DNA of 64,000 nt from Actinernus sp. WN-2022 (GCA_030867875.1 JAOWCC010001634.1:51432021-51496020); one strand, 5' to 3'. Shown: positions 61,001 to 63,064, counted from the first letter of the stretch. The notes: generated by a model from the letters alone, not told the origin. Program-made: numbers and translations.

Positions 61001-62700
61001 TGGTACATCAAATACTCATAAAAGAAAATGAGAAATGTACATTGTACTTGTATACTACATACAGAAAGAACACTAATAATAGTGTGGTCATATTGACCAG
61101 CCCTAGGCCTATTCACAATCTGTCCAGGATTGCTATAGTCATGTTAACATGTTAATATATGGCATGCAATCCCTGTGACATACCCATACAGATAGTTCCA
61201 TCGCCGGTATATCCAAGTGCACACTGACATCTATGTCTACCTGGAGCTGTATGAATACACTTTGCATTTCCATGGCAACCATGGGAGCTTTCATTGCATG
61301 GATATATTTCTGAAACATACAATGTACTATAGTAAAACCCAAGTCCAATTACACTCTGAAAATAACAATTCATTTGATATACAATGTACTTTTAATGTGT
61401 ATTACTATATGTATGATTATCGAAACACACTTTCAGTTACTGAAACATCTGATGGGTGATTTAGCATGCTTTCTTTCTAATATGTAGCTTGCAAGCATGC
61501 TTTCTTTCTATGTAGATTGCAAGCATGCTTTCTTTCTATGTAGCTTGCAAGCATGCTTTTTTTCTACGTAGCTTGCAAGCATGTTTCTTTCTATGTAACT
61601 TGCAAGCATGTTTCTTTCTATGTAACTTGCAAGCATGCTTTCTTTCTATGTAACTTCAAGCATGCTTTCTTTCTATGTAGCTTGAAAGCATGCTTTCTTT
61701 ATACGTAGCTTGCAACCATGCTTTCTTTCTATGTAACTTGCAAGCATGCTTTCTATATCAGCTGTAGAAACTGAGAACAAGTATGAGTATGTTATGTTAC
61801 CTGTGCATACTTGTCCATCTCCAGTGTAACCAGGGTTACAGACACAAGAGTCTGTGCCATTGATCTTGAAACATTCGGCATGAGAACTACATGAAATGTT
61901 ATGATGACAGCCAGAAAGACCTGTCAAAAGGAACGACAAATCGAGTAACGTACTTGTACAGTCTCAAAATTAGCAGCCCCTTTGTCTTAGCCTATTGCCT
62001 TATTAGGTCTCGATAAAGGTTCGATGTGTCATTTTGAAAAAATGTTCTTGCAGCATCGCAATTACAGCCACATAGACATACTATATACCATTTTAAAGGT
62101 TTTGAATTTATATTTAATCAATTTTGAACAAAAGTTAAAAGCGTATATGTGGTATATTTTTCAACACGAAATGACTCTGTCCACCAGAAGTAGTTCAGCC
62201 CTTCAGGCTTTGAAACAACGTTTATTTCTTAATTGAAGGCCTGTGTGCCACATTAGGGACCAAGTGCCCTTTTCAGAACATTTTTTTCCTTCAAAATTTC
62301 GATTGAAAATAAAAAAAACGTGATAGCTTAAAAAAAAACGTTCTGAAAGGGCGCTTGGTCCCTTGTCTTCAATGATATGCAATGAGTTCATTGCACTGTA
62401 TTAGTACCTGTTCAAGGAAGCTGTCACTTTGGAAACACATGGTCCAAAGTGTTCCTTAGCTTACTTTTGTTAGTTTTCATTGCTGCACTGTACTATCAAG
62501 AGGCTGTTATGTCTTATTTCTGTGGTAATTTCTTTCAATATACATTCAAATTCAAATAGCATATCTTTCTTGAACAGTGTGTACATAATACTTACGTTCA
62601 CTGCAGTTCCTTCCTACAAAACCTATTTGACATGTGTAAGGTGTGCACACTCCTGTTCCATCAACTCCACTGTTACACACACCATGCTGGCAGCTACAAT
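948..62700 (-). CDS. Stabilin-like EGF/FAS1 receptor gene, interior part, 27 exons
   Basis: Multi-exon gene reconstructed from splice sites and domain patterns. The 27 exons sum to 2867 nt: a 2-nt partial codon and then 955 codons with no stop, every junction GT/AG and in phase. Domain order is EGF-like repeats (x1-x6), FAS1 (x7-x9), FAS1 (x10-x14), Cys-rich linker and laminin-type EGF (x15-x19), EGF repeats (x19-x23), FAS1 (x24-x27). This repeating EGF-cluster/FAS1-pair layout, with a laminin-type CxC...GTACELC module, is that of stabilins, large type I membrane scavenger receptors that in vertebrates clear hyaluronan and modified proteins. Signal peptide, membrane segment and any Link domain are not in the window. 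Introns reach 9.8 kb and hold nearly all repeats and transposons described here. Stabilin family is confident; orthology to STAB1 or STAB2, and the function, are not shown. Confidence 0.92.
1136..7495. repeat. Minisatellite array of 69-bp and 49-bp units, about 100 copies
   Basis: Unit ends TTCGTCCTG and starts ACTCATTAATAA. The long form is 69 bp; the short form lacks 20 bp (joining TTAATAA to GAAATCAATG) and is 49 bp. By eye there are 73 long and 27 short units, which predicts 6360 bp and fits the span. Long units differ at one base (AAAACT or AAAACA before AAGG). From 1450 to 6130 every A-type long unit is followed directly by a short unit. The last 12 units (from about 6630) contain no short form and include an ATTCGTGAAGG variant. 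It lies in the intron between x26 and x27. Confidence 0.97.
7496..7689. other. Unique flank of the 69-bp array
   Basis: It contains ATGACTCTATACATCTAG and TTTGATAAGCCA, which recur in the single-copy element at 49930-50165; the array and this flank therefore appear to be an expanded copy of that element. Confidence 0.55.
7690..10553. repeat. Minisatellite array of 92-bp units, about 31 copies
   Basis: Each unit runs from TATCTGTTACTTACAGGGCT to CAGCCTTAACTG and holds a perfect short palindrome, ACTAGCAACTGTTGCTAGT. Variants include TTGAACTACC, TTGTACTAGC and TTTTACTACC, and CTTGACA or CTGGACA. It is in the same intron as the 69/49-bp array. Each copy contains TTACTTACAG, a strong-looking splice signal on either strand, but no coding sequence follows. 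Confidence 0.97.
7715..10645. mobile_element. Possible hAT-like short element hosting the 92-bp array
   Basis: The array begins at CAGGGCTTG and the sequence past its end finishes GCGAGCCCTG, so the array may have expanded inside an element with CAGGGCT...AGCCCTG ends. Just inside the right end is a hairpin, CTCGCAACAGTTGCGAG. No clear 8-bp target duplication was established. Confidence 0.35.
10862..10922 (-). CDS. Exon x26: FAS1 domain 3, histidine segment
   Basis: 61 nt after a CAACAG acceptor, donor GTGAGG. The first A completes Gly, followed by [20 protein letters not shown]. It is 9.8 kb from x27; that intron holds the 92-bp and 69/49-bp arrays. Confidence 0.9.
11113..11565. repeat. 14-bp tandem array, about 32 copies
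   Basis: Unit CTCTGCGGCACTAC with CTCTACGG and CCCTACGG variants at both edges. Because 14 is not a multiple of 3, all plus-strand frames give the same 14-residue repeat, so the long open frames here (150 and 160 codons) are artefacts of the array rather than genes. Confidence 0.95.
11664..11974. mobile_element. Foldback element, arms about 70 bp
   Basis: The left arm has GACGTCAGAATGACGTCATA and then CCAAACCAATAACATCA; the right arm is its near-perfect inverse. The middle is AT-rich and non-coding. Arms contain paired TGACGTCA palindromes. Confidence 0.8.
12342..12877. mobile_element. Foldback element with arms near 190 bp
   Basis: Ends TTAAAGTGCCCCTAAACCC and its inverse; the arms stay similar through GGGTCGATTCCCTATCTTACG. 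The loop (about 12530-12670) is AT-rich with no ORF of note. It lies in the x25-x26 intron. Confidence 0.85.
13323..13465 (-). CDS. Exon x25: FAS1 domain 3, first strand
   Basis: 143 nt after an ATTACAG acceptor, ending with 2 nt of a Gly codon before GTAATG. It encodes [19 protein letters not shown], the FAS1 H1 motif, then MNHLIG. Confidence 0.93.
13647..13694 (-). CDS. Exon x24: FAS1 domain 3, first helix
   Basis: 48-nt phase-0 exon encoding [16 protein letters not shown], equivalent to x10. TTTTCAG acceptor, GTAAAT donor. Confidence 0.9.
13764..14577. repeat. 69-bp minisatellite, about 12 copies
   Basis: Unit begins GCCTGGTTCACACTAGAAGC and ends CATCAGTATTAAAG; some copies are shorter (CACAATACACCC in place of CACACTAGAAGCCACCC). 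The minus-strand frames across it encode only the translated repeat. The unit start equals the end of the inverted-repeat element seen at 14608 and 20530-20580. Confidence 0.95.
14598..15045. repeat. Element end plus microsatellites
   Basis: It holds an element end at 14608 (GCCTGGTTCACACTAGCGAC), a short (GACA)n at 14773, a hairpin-like pair GAGCGGGCAAGA / TCTTGCCTGCTC, (AAT)n at 14948 and (TTAA)n at 15008. No gene seen. Confidence 0.7.
15039..17840. repeat. Tandem duplication of a 1.45-kb block with internal sub-repeats
   Basis: Landmarks recur about 1450 bp apart: TTCGGTATCTAG (15039 and 16488), GCCGCAAAGCATGCTGGGAC (15648 and 17096), AAAACCATGGTTTCTGTACT (16101 and 17499). Each copy also repeats inside itself (CGCGCAAATGAAGTTCAGGG; CACGACGAACACAA). 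The short frames seen here on both strands are duplicated chance frames with no family match. Confidence 0.85.
17844..18420 (-). mobile_element. CR1/L2-like LINE, 3' fragment
   Basis: The minus strand reads [17 protein letters not shown] and then [10 protein letters not shown], the usual C-terminus of L2/CR1-clade reverse transcriptase proteins, followed by an (AAT)n 3' end at 17844-17870. It is 5'-truncated. Confidence 0.75.
18421..19000. other. Non-coding stretch, nothing recognised
   Basis: AT-rich sequence in the intron between x23 and x24; no ORF or repeat of note. Confidence 0.5.
19007..19118. repeat. Three copies of a GC-rich 37-bp unit
   Basis: GTGGACTCGTCCCGCGCG...CCCAAGTCCC occurs three times with small differences. 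It is GC-rich compared with the surroundings. Confidence 0.85.
19119..19562. other. Stretch with a chance ORF
   Basis: A 147-codon plus-strand frame runs through 19131-19574, starting in A-rich tracts and ending at the 77-bp array. It shows no recognisable domain or splice context, so it is not called a gene. Confidence 0.4.
19562..20580. repeat. 77-bp minisatellite, about 13 copies
   Basis: Unit GTGTGAGATA...CTGCTAATGATC...TATGTTGCTTG...ATCACTA. The array ends in GCATCGCTAGTGTGAACCAGGC, the inverse of the element end that starts the 69-bp array at 13764. A degenerate relative is at 11563-11640. Confidence 0.95.
20628..20723 (-). CDS. Exon x23: last EGF half before FAS1 domain 3
   Basis: 96 nt, phase 0, ATCCTAG acceptor and GTAAGT donor. 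It encodes [19 protein letters not shown] and then GNGYYC, ending CLGSIAT, which leads straight into the first helix of FAS1 domain 3 in x24, 6.9 kb away. Confidence 0.93.
20821..20916 (-). CDS. Exon x22: EGF repeat boundary
   Basis: 96 nt (32 codons), phase 0. It encodes [14 protein letters not shown] and then [13 protein letters not shown]. The acceptor TTGCAG/AG was chosen because it keeps the frame from x21. Confidence 0.93.
21094..21470. repeat. Poly-C tract and degenerate CTGTTACTAGA repeats
   Basis: About 20 consecutive C at 21107-21126, then an irregular array of CTGTTACTA and TAGACTGTTA motifs, in the intron between x21 and x22. Confidence 0.85.
21482..21640 (-). CDS. Exon x21: EGF repeats
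   Basis: 159 nt, phase 0, TACTAG acceptor and GTGGGA donor. It encodes [24 protein letters not shown] and the start of the next [21 protein letters not shown]. Confidence 0.93.
21816..22850. repeat. Interrupted repeats of the x20 splice-donor region
   Basis: TAATAACATACATCTTTGT, the reverse complement of the x20 exon end and donor, occurs at 21824, 22846 (the real boundary) and, as TAATAACACATCTTTGT, at 22797. Neighbouring ATCTGATGTAAT(G)AC and ATACATGTAACTGG segments repeat with it. Confidence 0.7.
21860..22785 (+). mobile_element. LINE fragment, reverse transcriptase C-terminal part
   Basis: The plus strand reads [12 protein letters not shown] (the YADD catalytic motif), then [16 protein letters not shown] with a later frameshift, then LRILGITFQ and [13 protein letters not shown], typical of RT thumb and C-terminal regions of RTE/CR1-like LINEs. 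The end is ATTGATTGATTGAT. It is 5'-truncated and inserted in the x20-x21 intron, splitting copies of the x20 donor repeat. Confidence 0.75.
22856..22949 (-). CDS. Exon x20: EGF repeat; donor region repeated nearby
   Basis: 94 nt after an ATCTCAG acceptor. It encodes [14 protein letters not shown] and then [15 protein letters not shown]. The donor CAAAGAT/GTATGT and the following intron bases recur at 22797-22816 and 21816-21843, the latter on the far side of a LINE fragment. Confidence 0.9.
23231..23414 (-). CDS. Exon x19: laminin-type EGF end and next EGF
   Basis: 184 nt, CCCCCAG acceptor and GTAAGT donor. It encodes [27 protein letters not shown], then [10 protein letters not shown]. It parallels x1-x2 of the upstream module. 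Confidence 0.92.
23524..23635 (-). CDS. Exon x18: laminin-type EGF
   Basis: 112 nt after a CTCTAG acceptor, ending at GTAAGT. It encodes [13 protein letters not shown] and then FKGTACELC and KFGIYCNQ, the laminin-EGF signature that is diagnostic of stabilins. Confidence 0.93.
23684..23703. repeat. (AAT)n microsatellite
   Basis: Short AAT run in the x17-x18 intron, followed by sequence with no gene. Confidence 0.8.
23740..24010. mobile_element. Possible Penelope-like element fragment with hammerhead-like core
   Basis: CTGACGAAGGGC at 23939 followed by GCTCGAAACGTC resembles the CUGANGA...GAAA core of hammerhead ribozymes that Penelope-like retroelements carry. Flanking stem I pairing is not convincing and no RT is present. 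Confidence 0.35.
24108..27339 (-). repeat. Exon-derived array: 32 extra copies of x17 3' part plus donor
   Basis: Unit of 99 bp (short) or 101 bp (long): 69 or 71 nt of exon x17 (from GGTTTCTACAGCAGA to AATGGACAG) plus 30 nt of its intron (GTAAGAGCAAAGG...CTGTATAG). The distance between first and last donor (3216 bp) equals 8 short plus 24 long units; with x17 itself the total is 33 copies, 9 short. The long form has an extra AT in the exon part, which breaks the reading frame. Copies are nearly identical; the few point differences (AGACTG, GATGAC) lie near the x17 end. Every copy keeps GTAAGA. The 92-codon plus-strand frames here are artefacts. Confidence 0.95.
27340..27426 (-). CDS. Exon x17: Cys-rich linker; parent of the 33-copy exon array
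   Basis: 87 nt, phase 0 at both ends, TTTGTAG acceptor and GTAAGA donor. It encodes [17 protein letters not shown] and then DKPCNSNGQ, the CC..(G)F....C..CPG....PC...G block that precedes the laminin-type EGF in stabilins; x18 continues it with [11 protein letters not shown]. The last 69 nt of this exon plus 30 nt of intron are the unit of the array at 24.1-27.3 kb, and x17 itself is the upstream-most copy and the only one with the complete exon and its natural acceptor. Confidence 0.9.
27691..27786 (-). CDS. Exon x16: Cys-rich linker
   Basis: 96 nt (32 codons), phase 0, TTTAG acceptor and GTATGG donor. It encodes [13 protein letters not shown] and then [14 protein letters not shown], corresponding to the DKSCFY...GC...C segment of stabilins. 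It is 7 kb from x15, across the nested transposons. Confidence 0.85.
27852..27913. repeat. Two degenerate copies of the 31-bp donor repeat (left part)
   Basis: TTTACAGATGGTATAAAGTC and TTACACATGGCATGCAGTCT match the 31-bp unit at 34561-34752. The array was split by the inverted-repeat element that follows. Confidence 0.75.
28357..28507. mobile_element. Short inverted-repeat element (about 150 bp)
   Basis: GGGTCCTGTTGTTCA...GGATAGCGCTATCCAC on the left and its inverse on the right. The arms hold a GTGGATAGCG palindrome; the loop is AT-rich. Confidence 0.8.
28551..29035 (-). repeat. BEL/Pao 3' LTR (485 bp)
   Basis: Matches the other LTR over its length; it has a local duplication of CTATAACATCCCAAACTAG that the 5' LTR lacks. 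TSD TAAGC adjoins it on the left. Confidence 0.9.
29158..30270 (-). pseudogene. BEL/Pao integrase
   Basis: 370 codons. The zinc-binding H..H...C..C is visible ([18 protein letters not shown]), then the catalytic core with GVDYFGPL (first Asp), LIRSD (second Asp) and WERMIR (Glu), and a C-terminal [10 protein letters not shown] segment. Right after LIRSD the usual stretch is missing and QQRINEF follows directly, so the core has a short in-frame deletion. Confidence 0.88.
30314..30829 (-). pseudogene. BEL/Pao inter-domain region after RNase H
   Basis: [19 protein letters not shown] and then [17 protein letters not shown] are the region between RNase H and integrase in Pao polyproteins. It directly follows protease sequence, marking the deletion junction near 30800. 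Confidence 0.75.
30780..31613 (-). pseudogene. BEL/Pao aspartic protease region
   Basis: [20 protein letters not shown] is the active-site D-N/S-G motif of the DUF1758 retropepsin family; the region runs on to [14 protein letters not shown] and then [12 protein letters not shown], which normally leads into the reverse transcriptase. The sequence jumps to post-RT sequence within about 40 codons. Confidence 0.85.
31519..32259 (-). pseudogene. BEL/Pao gag C-terminal part with zinc knuckles
   Basis: It continues the gag region ([20 protein letters not shown]) and then has [27 protein letters not shown] and a third Cys/His cluster ending HHTLMHH, the zinc-knuckle block that precedes the protease. 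The frame shifts near 31560-31600. Confidence 0.82.
32320..33459 (-). pseudogene. BEL/Pao gag-like region, N-terminal part
   Basis: 379-codon frame opening at Met 33459. It has a coiled-coil rich in Glu, Lys and Gln ([15 protein letters not shown]) and a later [20 protein letters not shown] segment typical of Pao gag/DUF1759 proteins. It ends at a stop near a frame break at about 32300. Confidence 0.8.
33634..34262 (-). repeat. BEL/Pao 5' LTR (629 bp, contains an inserted element)
   Basis: Same sequence as the 3' LTR apart from small changes and a 158-bp insertion at 34053-34210. TSD TAAGC adjoins it on the right. Confidence 0.9.
34053..34210. mobile_element. 158-bp inverted-repeat element inside the LTR
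   Basis: Inverted ends around GTAGGACGACACGAATT, a loop of repeated TATTG units, and a flanking CAAAA direct repeat (34048-34052 and 34211-34215). It is absent from the other LTR, so it inserted after the retrotransposon did. Confidence 0.85.
34561..34752. repeat. 31-bp array built on the x15 splice donor
   Basis: Six units ACTTACAGATGG...TTTTAGAT at exact 31-bp spacing (34561, 34592, 34623, 34654, 34685, 34716), then the real boundary at 34747. In gene orientation each begins ATCT/GTAAGTATCTAAA. Five of six keep GTAAGT; the one nearest the exon is ATAAGT and so lacks a GT. Confidence 0.92.
34753..34824 (-). CDS. Exon x15: Cys-rich linker; donor is duplicated in tandem
   Basis: 72 nt, phase 0, TTCCAG acceptor. 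It encodes [19 protein letters not shown] and ends YVPS at the donor CCATCT/GTAAGT. That boundary is repeated six more times just downstream in a 31-bp array (34561-34746); five of the six copies keep GTAAGT. Reading past the true donor meets TAA within four codons. Confidence 0.85.
34887..35272. mobile_element. hAT-like inverted-repeat element with 8-bp target duplication
   Basis: Inverted ends CAGGAGCCCATTACCAGG, arms near 75 bp (through CAGCACAGAGGTAGA), flanked by GTTTACTC on both sides (34879-34886 and 35273-35280). No transposase; the short minus-strand frame inside is not a gene. Confidence 0.85.
35371..35650. mobile_element. Short inverted-repeat element copy
   Basis: Reverse-complement relative of 60-310: AAAGTCACGTGATGAGGGAC, CCTGCTCAATGTTTTG, GTGGTCATATGATAAAA, GGGCCGAACAGG. 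A third partial copy adjoins the 24-bp array at 40.99 kb. Confidence 0.65.
35651..36048. other. Non-coding stretch, nothing recognised
   Basis: AT-rich intron sequence between x14 and x15 without ORF or clear repeat. Confidence 0.5.
36049..36197. mobile_element. 150-bp near-perfect palindrome
   Basis: GTTATACCATGGCATTTCGG on the left and its inverse on the right, with arms matching through AAATTGCCCCGAGAGCCG to a short centre near 36120. It shares ends with the next element. Confidence 0.9.
36202..36854. mobile_element. Inverted-repeat element with internal hairpin
   Basis: Ends GTTATACCA and TGGTATAAC. A strong hairpin near 36700-36790 pairs GAAATATGCATTGTTTCGAAA with its inverse. Same end sequence as the palindrome at 36049. 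Confidence 0.65.
37561..37869 (+). pseudogene. LINE endonuclease C-terminal fragment
   Basis: 102-codon frame with [17 protein letters not shown] and [13 protein letters not shown], the Y.PP and GDFN-like motifs of APE endonucleases. It is cut by a 101-bp insertion, after which the sequence resumes. Confidence 0.75.
37867..37967 (-). mobile_element. 101-bp retroposed LINE/SINE tail with 30-bp target duplication
   Basis: The insert starts with (AAT)n and ACTTATATTGCGCAG. The 30 bp before it (37837-37866, TTCCATATGGAGGATTCTTC...) are repeated after it (37968-37997) with one mismatch. By its (AAT)n end it is in reverse orientation. Confidence 0.88.
38403..40071 (+). pseudogene. LINE reverse transcriptase, two or more broken frames
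   Basis: Frames at 38403-39029, 39123-39431 and 39349-40071 together cover RT fingers to C-terminal region. Catalytic YADD is intact, but the GVPQ-to-LLF region is frame-shifted near 39360. Confidence 0.85.
40614..40997. repeat. 24-bp minisatellite with 46-bp dimers at one end
   Basis: The first part alternates a 24-bp unit (GGCCCACTCATGTCAAACAC + ATAC) with a 22-bp relative (GCCCACTATGTCAAATAC + ATAC) four times; then about eight 24-bp units with CACGTACGG. Frames on both strands through it are artefacts. Confidence 0.95.
40990..41125. mobile_element. Partial short element adjoining the 24-bp array
   Basis: CATCACGTGACTTTATAAAA and GGTCTAATGACCACTTTGCC resemble the elements at 60-310 and 35371-35650; the array unit itself resembles CAAACACGTACGTCCCTCAT inside the 35.4-kb copy. 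Confidence 0.55.
41153..41308 (-). CDS. Exon x14: FAS1 domain 2, C-terminal part and Cys linker
   Basis: 156 nt, phase 0. It encodes [15 protein letters not shown], a textbook FAS1 H2 motif, then [13 protein letters not shown], the start of the Cys-rich region that follows FAS1 domains in stabilins. Confidence 0.93.
41640..41940. mobile_element. Inverted-repeat element(s)
   Basis: GTATAAACTAACTAGT (41650) and ACTAGTTAGTTTATAC (41818) are perfect inverse ends; next to it ATGGGCTACGAGT...ACTCGTAGCCCAT forms another inverted pair. Non-coding, in the x13-x14 intron. Confidence 0.7.
41959..42039 (-). CDS. Exon x13: FAS1 domain 2, middle
   Basis: 81 nt, phase 0, TTGGCAG acceptor and GTAAGT donor. 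It encodes [20 protein letters not shown], the linker between the histidine segment and the second conserved strand. Confidence 0.87.
42248..42298 (-). CDS. Exon x12: FAS1 domain 2, YLLKNHII segment
   Basis: 51 nt (17 codons) after a TTTTACAG acceptor, ending at GTATGT. It encodes [16 protein letters not shown], the conserved LL..H.. segment. The DIRS-like element at 42.8-46.8 kb sits in the intron before it. Confidence 0.9.
42972..43066. repeat. Poly-G rich tract
   Basis: Runs of up to about 25 G broken by GTGTGTGT and single A, in the leader of the DIRS-like element. The glycine-rich and proline-rich frames across it are artefacts. It could form G-quadruplexes on the plus strand. Confidence 0.9.
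43216..44200 (+). pseudogene. DIRS-like ORF1 (gag-like), frameshifted
   Basis: Starts [16 protein letters not shown] at 43216, stops at 43500, resumes in another frame at 43575. Conserved segment [19 protein letters not shown], then FSDLI and [11 protein letters not shown]; this is repeated in copy 2 at 63.8 kb. Later [17 protein letters not shown] sequence is read in a shifted frame. Confidence 0.75.
44868..45877 (+). pseudogene. DIRS-like reverse transcriptase
   Basis: [53 protein letters not shown], then after a frameshift near 45560 [16 protein letters not shown] with the catalytic DD, and [13 protein letters not shown]. Domain order and motifs match DIRS-type RT. At least one frameshift. 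Confidence 0.85.
46017..46460 (+). pseudogene. DIRS-like RNase H
   Basis: [19 protein letters not shown] (first Asp), [15 protein letters not shown] (Glu), then FITFMA-like and [16 protein letters not shown] (last Asp). 147 codons, ends at TAG. The third expected Asp appears changed ([10 protein letters not shown]). Confidence 0.85.
46811..47343. other. Non-coding stretch
   Basis: AT-rich intron sequence; a run of about 12 G at 47189; nothing else recognised before x11. Confidence 0.5.
47344..47466 (-). CDS. Exon x11: FAS1 domain 2, first strand
   Basis: 123 nt, phase 0, donor GTCAGT. It contains [16 protein letters not shown], the H1 motif of FAS1. The acceptor is TTTAG/TTAACAG; the AG seven bases later would give a stop when joined to x10. 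Confidence 0.9.
47620..47667 (-). CDS. Exon x10: FAS1 domain 2, first helix
   Basis: 48-nt phase-0 exon (16 codons) encoding [16 protein letters not shown], with TTTGCAG acceptor and GTAAGT donor. The same size, phase and VIQ.. start recur in x24, so this small first-helix exon is a shared feature of FAS1 domains in this gene. Confidence 0.9.
48184..48232. repeat. Short hairpin
   Basis: GGCGGCCATGTTGGTGTAC pairs with GTACACCAAGATGGCGGCC around an 11-nt loop, in the x9-x10 intron. Confidence 0.75.
48563..48700 (-). CDS. Exon x9: FAS1 domain 1, C-terminal part
   Basis: 138 nt after a CCTCCAG acceptor. It carries the FAS1 H2-type motif [19 protein letters not shown] followed by MWIP, then links to the next FAS1 domain at a GTAAGT donor. 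Confidence 0.92.
48774..49518. mobile_element. Foldback element with arms near 300 bp
   Basis: The left arm (GCGAAAATTAAGTTGATCTA ... ATGACGTCATGTTAGTTGCA ... TGAAGAACATCTCTGCAAAT) is repeated inverted on the right. The 88- and 74-codon frames inside are parts of the arms, not genes. It lies between x8 and x9. Confidence 0.85.
49570..49716 (-). CDS. Exon x8: FAS1 domain 1, middle
   Basis: 147 nt, phase 0 at both ends, CTGCAG acceptor and GTGAGG donor. It encodes [15 protein letters not shown] and then [16 protein letters not shown], the H..HL and L.T..G..I.V pattern of the FAS1 core. Confidence 0.9.
49930..50165. mobile_element. Single-copy relative of the 69-bp array element
   Basis: TTCATGAATAATTAATGAAG on the left and AACTCATGAATAATTCATGA on the right; interior has AAAACAAAGGAAATCA, TTTCATCCTAATGTACATAA and ATGACTCTATACATCTAG, matching the unit and right flank of the array at 1136-7689. 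Confidence 0.65.
50200..50390. mobile_element. Foldback palindrome
   Basis: GGGTCTTTATAC...GAGTGCGGCCCTATATAAAA and inverse, with the centre GAGGCCTTTCTCCTTTGTTC. A second hairpin at 50722-50805 pairs AGTGTTTTATCAGAT-type sequence. Confidence 0.8.
50840..51007 (-). CDS. Exon x7: FAS1 domain 1, N-terminal part
   Basis: 168 nt, phase 0 at both ends. It has a helix-rich start, then the first conserved FAS1 strand [13 protein letters not shown]. The acceptor CTACAG/AGAG was chosen over the AG two bases later because only it keeps the frame. Confidence 0.88.
51433..51493 (-). CDS. Exon x6: end of EGF repeat before FAS1
   Basis: 61 nt between a TGTTCAG acceptor and GTAAGT donor. It encodes [16 protein letters not shown], the second half of the EGF begun in x5, then NIIE leading into the FAS1 domain. 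Confidence 0.9.
51570..52090. other. Non-coding stretch with an inverted relative at 59.6 kb
   Basis: GGTCTGTCTAATTTGCAGG and GGGCCGCTAAAAC near 51690-51740 have an inverted relative at 59630-59675 (TTTAGCGGCCCGCAGCCCGC). No gene seen. Confidence 0.5.
52091..52171 (+). repeat. Gypsy-like 5' LTR remnant
   Basis: TGTATTCAGTTCAAGAT and GGTGTTTGGAAGCGGCCATG match the 3' LTR, but about 60 bp between them and everything after CACACTGTT are absent. Confidence 0.7.
52353..52645. repeat. 10-bp array in the Gypsy leader
   Basis: GGGAATTATT three times, GACAATTATT about 17 times, then GGGAATTATT about 11 times. It sits between the 5' LTR remnant and the gag start. Frames across it are artefacts. Confidence 0.95.
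52697..53514 (+). pseudogene. Gypsy-like gag with zinc knuckle
   Basis: Met at 52697 opens [20 protein letters not shown]. The frame is shifted at least twice; the C-terminal part has [14 protein letters not shown], a CCHC zinc knuckle, followed by KKSKRQHAV. Reading continues into the protease/RT region in another frame. Confidence 0.78.
53515..54373 (+). pseudogene. Gypsy-like protease and RT N-terminal remnant
   Basis: [10 protein letters not shown] and FMVTGKVDT lie where the protease should be, without a clear intact D-T/S-G. RT fingers follow: [30 protein letters not shown], then [11 protein letters not shown]. It breaks off before the palm. Confidence 0.7.
54430..55014 (+). pseudogene. 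Gypsy-like RT thumb and RNase H
   Basis: [20 protein letters not shown], then after a frameshift [39 protein letters not shown] and [18 protein letters not shown], the RNase H pattern of Gypsy elements. Confidence 0.82.
55041..56054 (+). pseudogene. Gypsy-like integrase
   Basis: 337-codon frame. The catalytic core is visible as [13 protein letters not shown] (first Asp), [12 protein letters not shown] (second Asp) and [12 protein letters not shown] (Glu). The N-terminal zinc-binding region is shifted (Cys pair read near CDECQRS in another frame). Confidence 0.85.
56834..57030 (+). repeat. Gypsy-like 3' LTR
   Basis: Starts TGTATTCAGATCAAG, contains GGTGTTTGGAAGCGGCCATG and AATAAAGATTACAG (possible polyadenylation signal). 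The right end is uncertain. Confidence 0.65.
57545..57900 (-). mobile_element. LINE 3' fragment
   Basis: The minus strand encodes [20 protein letters not shown], the C-terminal CxxC...H...C motif found at the end of LINE reverse transcriptases, then a stop. A run of TAAA units adjoins at 57505 on the plus strand. Confidence 0.78.
58055..58420. repeat. 29-bp minisatellite, about 11-12 copies
   Basis: Unit CACCTCTGGCCAAAGGCGCC + ACTTTCATT, with longer copies where CGATTCATTTAC replaces CATTCAC. The 123- and 152-codon frames are artefacts of it. Confidence 0.95.
58500..60030. other. Intronic stretch with short frames only
   Basis: Frames of 95-136 codons occur (58566-58976, 58711-59064, 59077-59367) but show no domain. 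CTGTACCGCTCGAAAC (59110) and CTCGAGCGGTACAG (59231) are inverse ends of a probable small element; ATCGCAAACGATC-type palindromes occur near 58900. Confidence 0.5.
60041..60180 (-). CDS. Exon x5: EGF repeats
   Basis: 140 nt after a CATCAG acceptor. It finishes the x4 EGF (SNCSCLPWF ... GLGC) and starts the next (GGCDVNADC). The donor AAAAG/GTATAT leaves 2 nt that combine with the T opening x6 to give Ser before CNC. The next exon is 8.5 kb away, across the Gypsy-like insertion. Confidence 0.9.
60310..60540. repeat. Three to four copies of a unit near 57 bp
   Basis: TAACAATCCCTGTAATGTAT and ACATACATTCACCTAACA alternate, in the x4-x5 intron. Confidence 0.8.
60887..60963 (-). CDS. Exon x4: first half of an EGF repeat
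   Basis: 77 nt after a CCCCAG acceptor. It encodes [18 protein letters not shown] and ends GPNK before GTAAAG. The donor is immediately duplicated (GTAAAGGTAAAG), so a 6-nt shift is conceivable; the first donor keeps phase 0 with x5. Confidence 0.9.
61184..61309 (-). CDS. Exon x3: EGF-like repeat
   Basis: 126 nt between a GTTTCAG acceptor and GTATGT donor. It encodes [14 protein letters not shown] and then [14 protein letters not shown], a standard EGF. It joins x4 by a split Val codon. Confidence 0.92.
61465..61752. repeat. 27-28-bp minisatellite, about 10-11 copies
   Basis: AAGCATGCTTTCTTTCTATG + TAGCTTGC with small changes. It fills most of the intron between x2 and x3. Confidence 0.92.
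61801..61920 (-). CDS. Exon x2: EGF-like repeat
   Basis: 120 nt after a TTGACAG acceptor, ending at GTAACA. It reads [14 protein letters not shown] and then [14 protein letters not shown], a complete six-Cys EGF spacing. Phases fit x1 (C+GT gives Arg) and x3 (G+AA gives Glu). Confidence 0.92.
62596..62700 (-). CDS. Exon x1: laminin-type EGF module
   Basis: First exon visible. It begins with 2 nt of a codon after a CCAG acceptor and ends one base into a codon before GTAAGT. It encodes [18 protein letters not shown] and then a second Cys cluster ending GRNCSE. The pattern parallels exon x19 of the next module. Its upstream partner exon lies beyond the window. Confidence 0.88.
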
Positions 62701-62709
62701 CTGGAAGTG

Positions 62710-63060
62710 ATCGATCATGCATTATAATTATAAATGACACTGGGAGGATTTGCAGTCATTTCTGTTCCGTGACAGGTTGCAATTTGTAACAGCTTGTCTG
62801 ATTATTATTTGTTAAAACAATTTTAGAACTGAAATATTGTGACCAAAGAAATATCAAAAGCTGTTGTTTCAAAGGATTTACAAATCATACTATTTTGTCG
62901 TTGAAATTCTTAATGAAGATGTTATGGGAATAAGGCCATTAGACTTTAAACTGATAAAATGAAATGTCACGGCCACATTCCATTCCCAGTATCAGGGCCA
63001 TCCCACACATTTGCAGAGGAAAAAATCATGACTTTTCACTGACCAAGGAGCATTTTTCAC
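62710..63060. other. Non-coding stretch upstream of x1
   Basis: AT-rich intron sequence; no exon of the upstream EGF module was found before the DIRS-like copy begins. Confidence 0.5.
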
Positions 63061-63064
63061 TGCT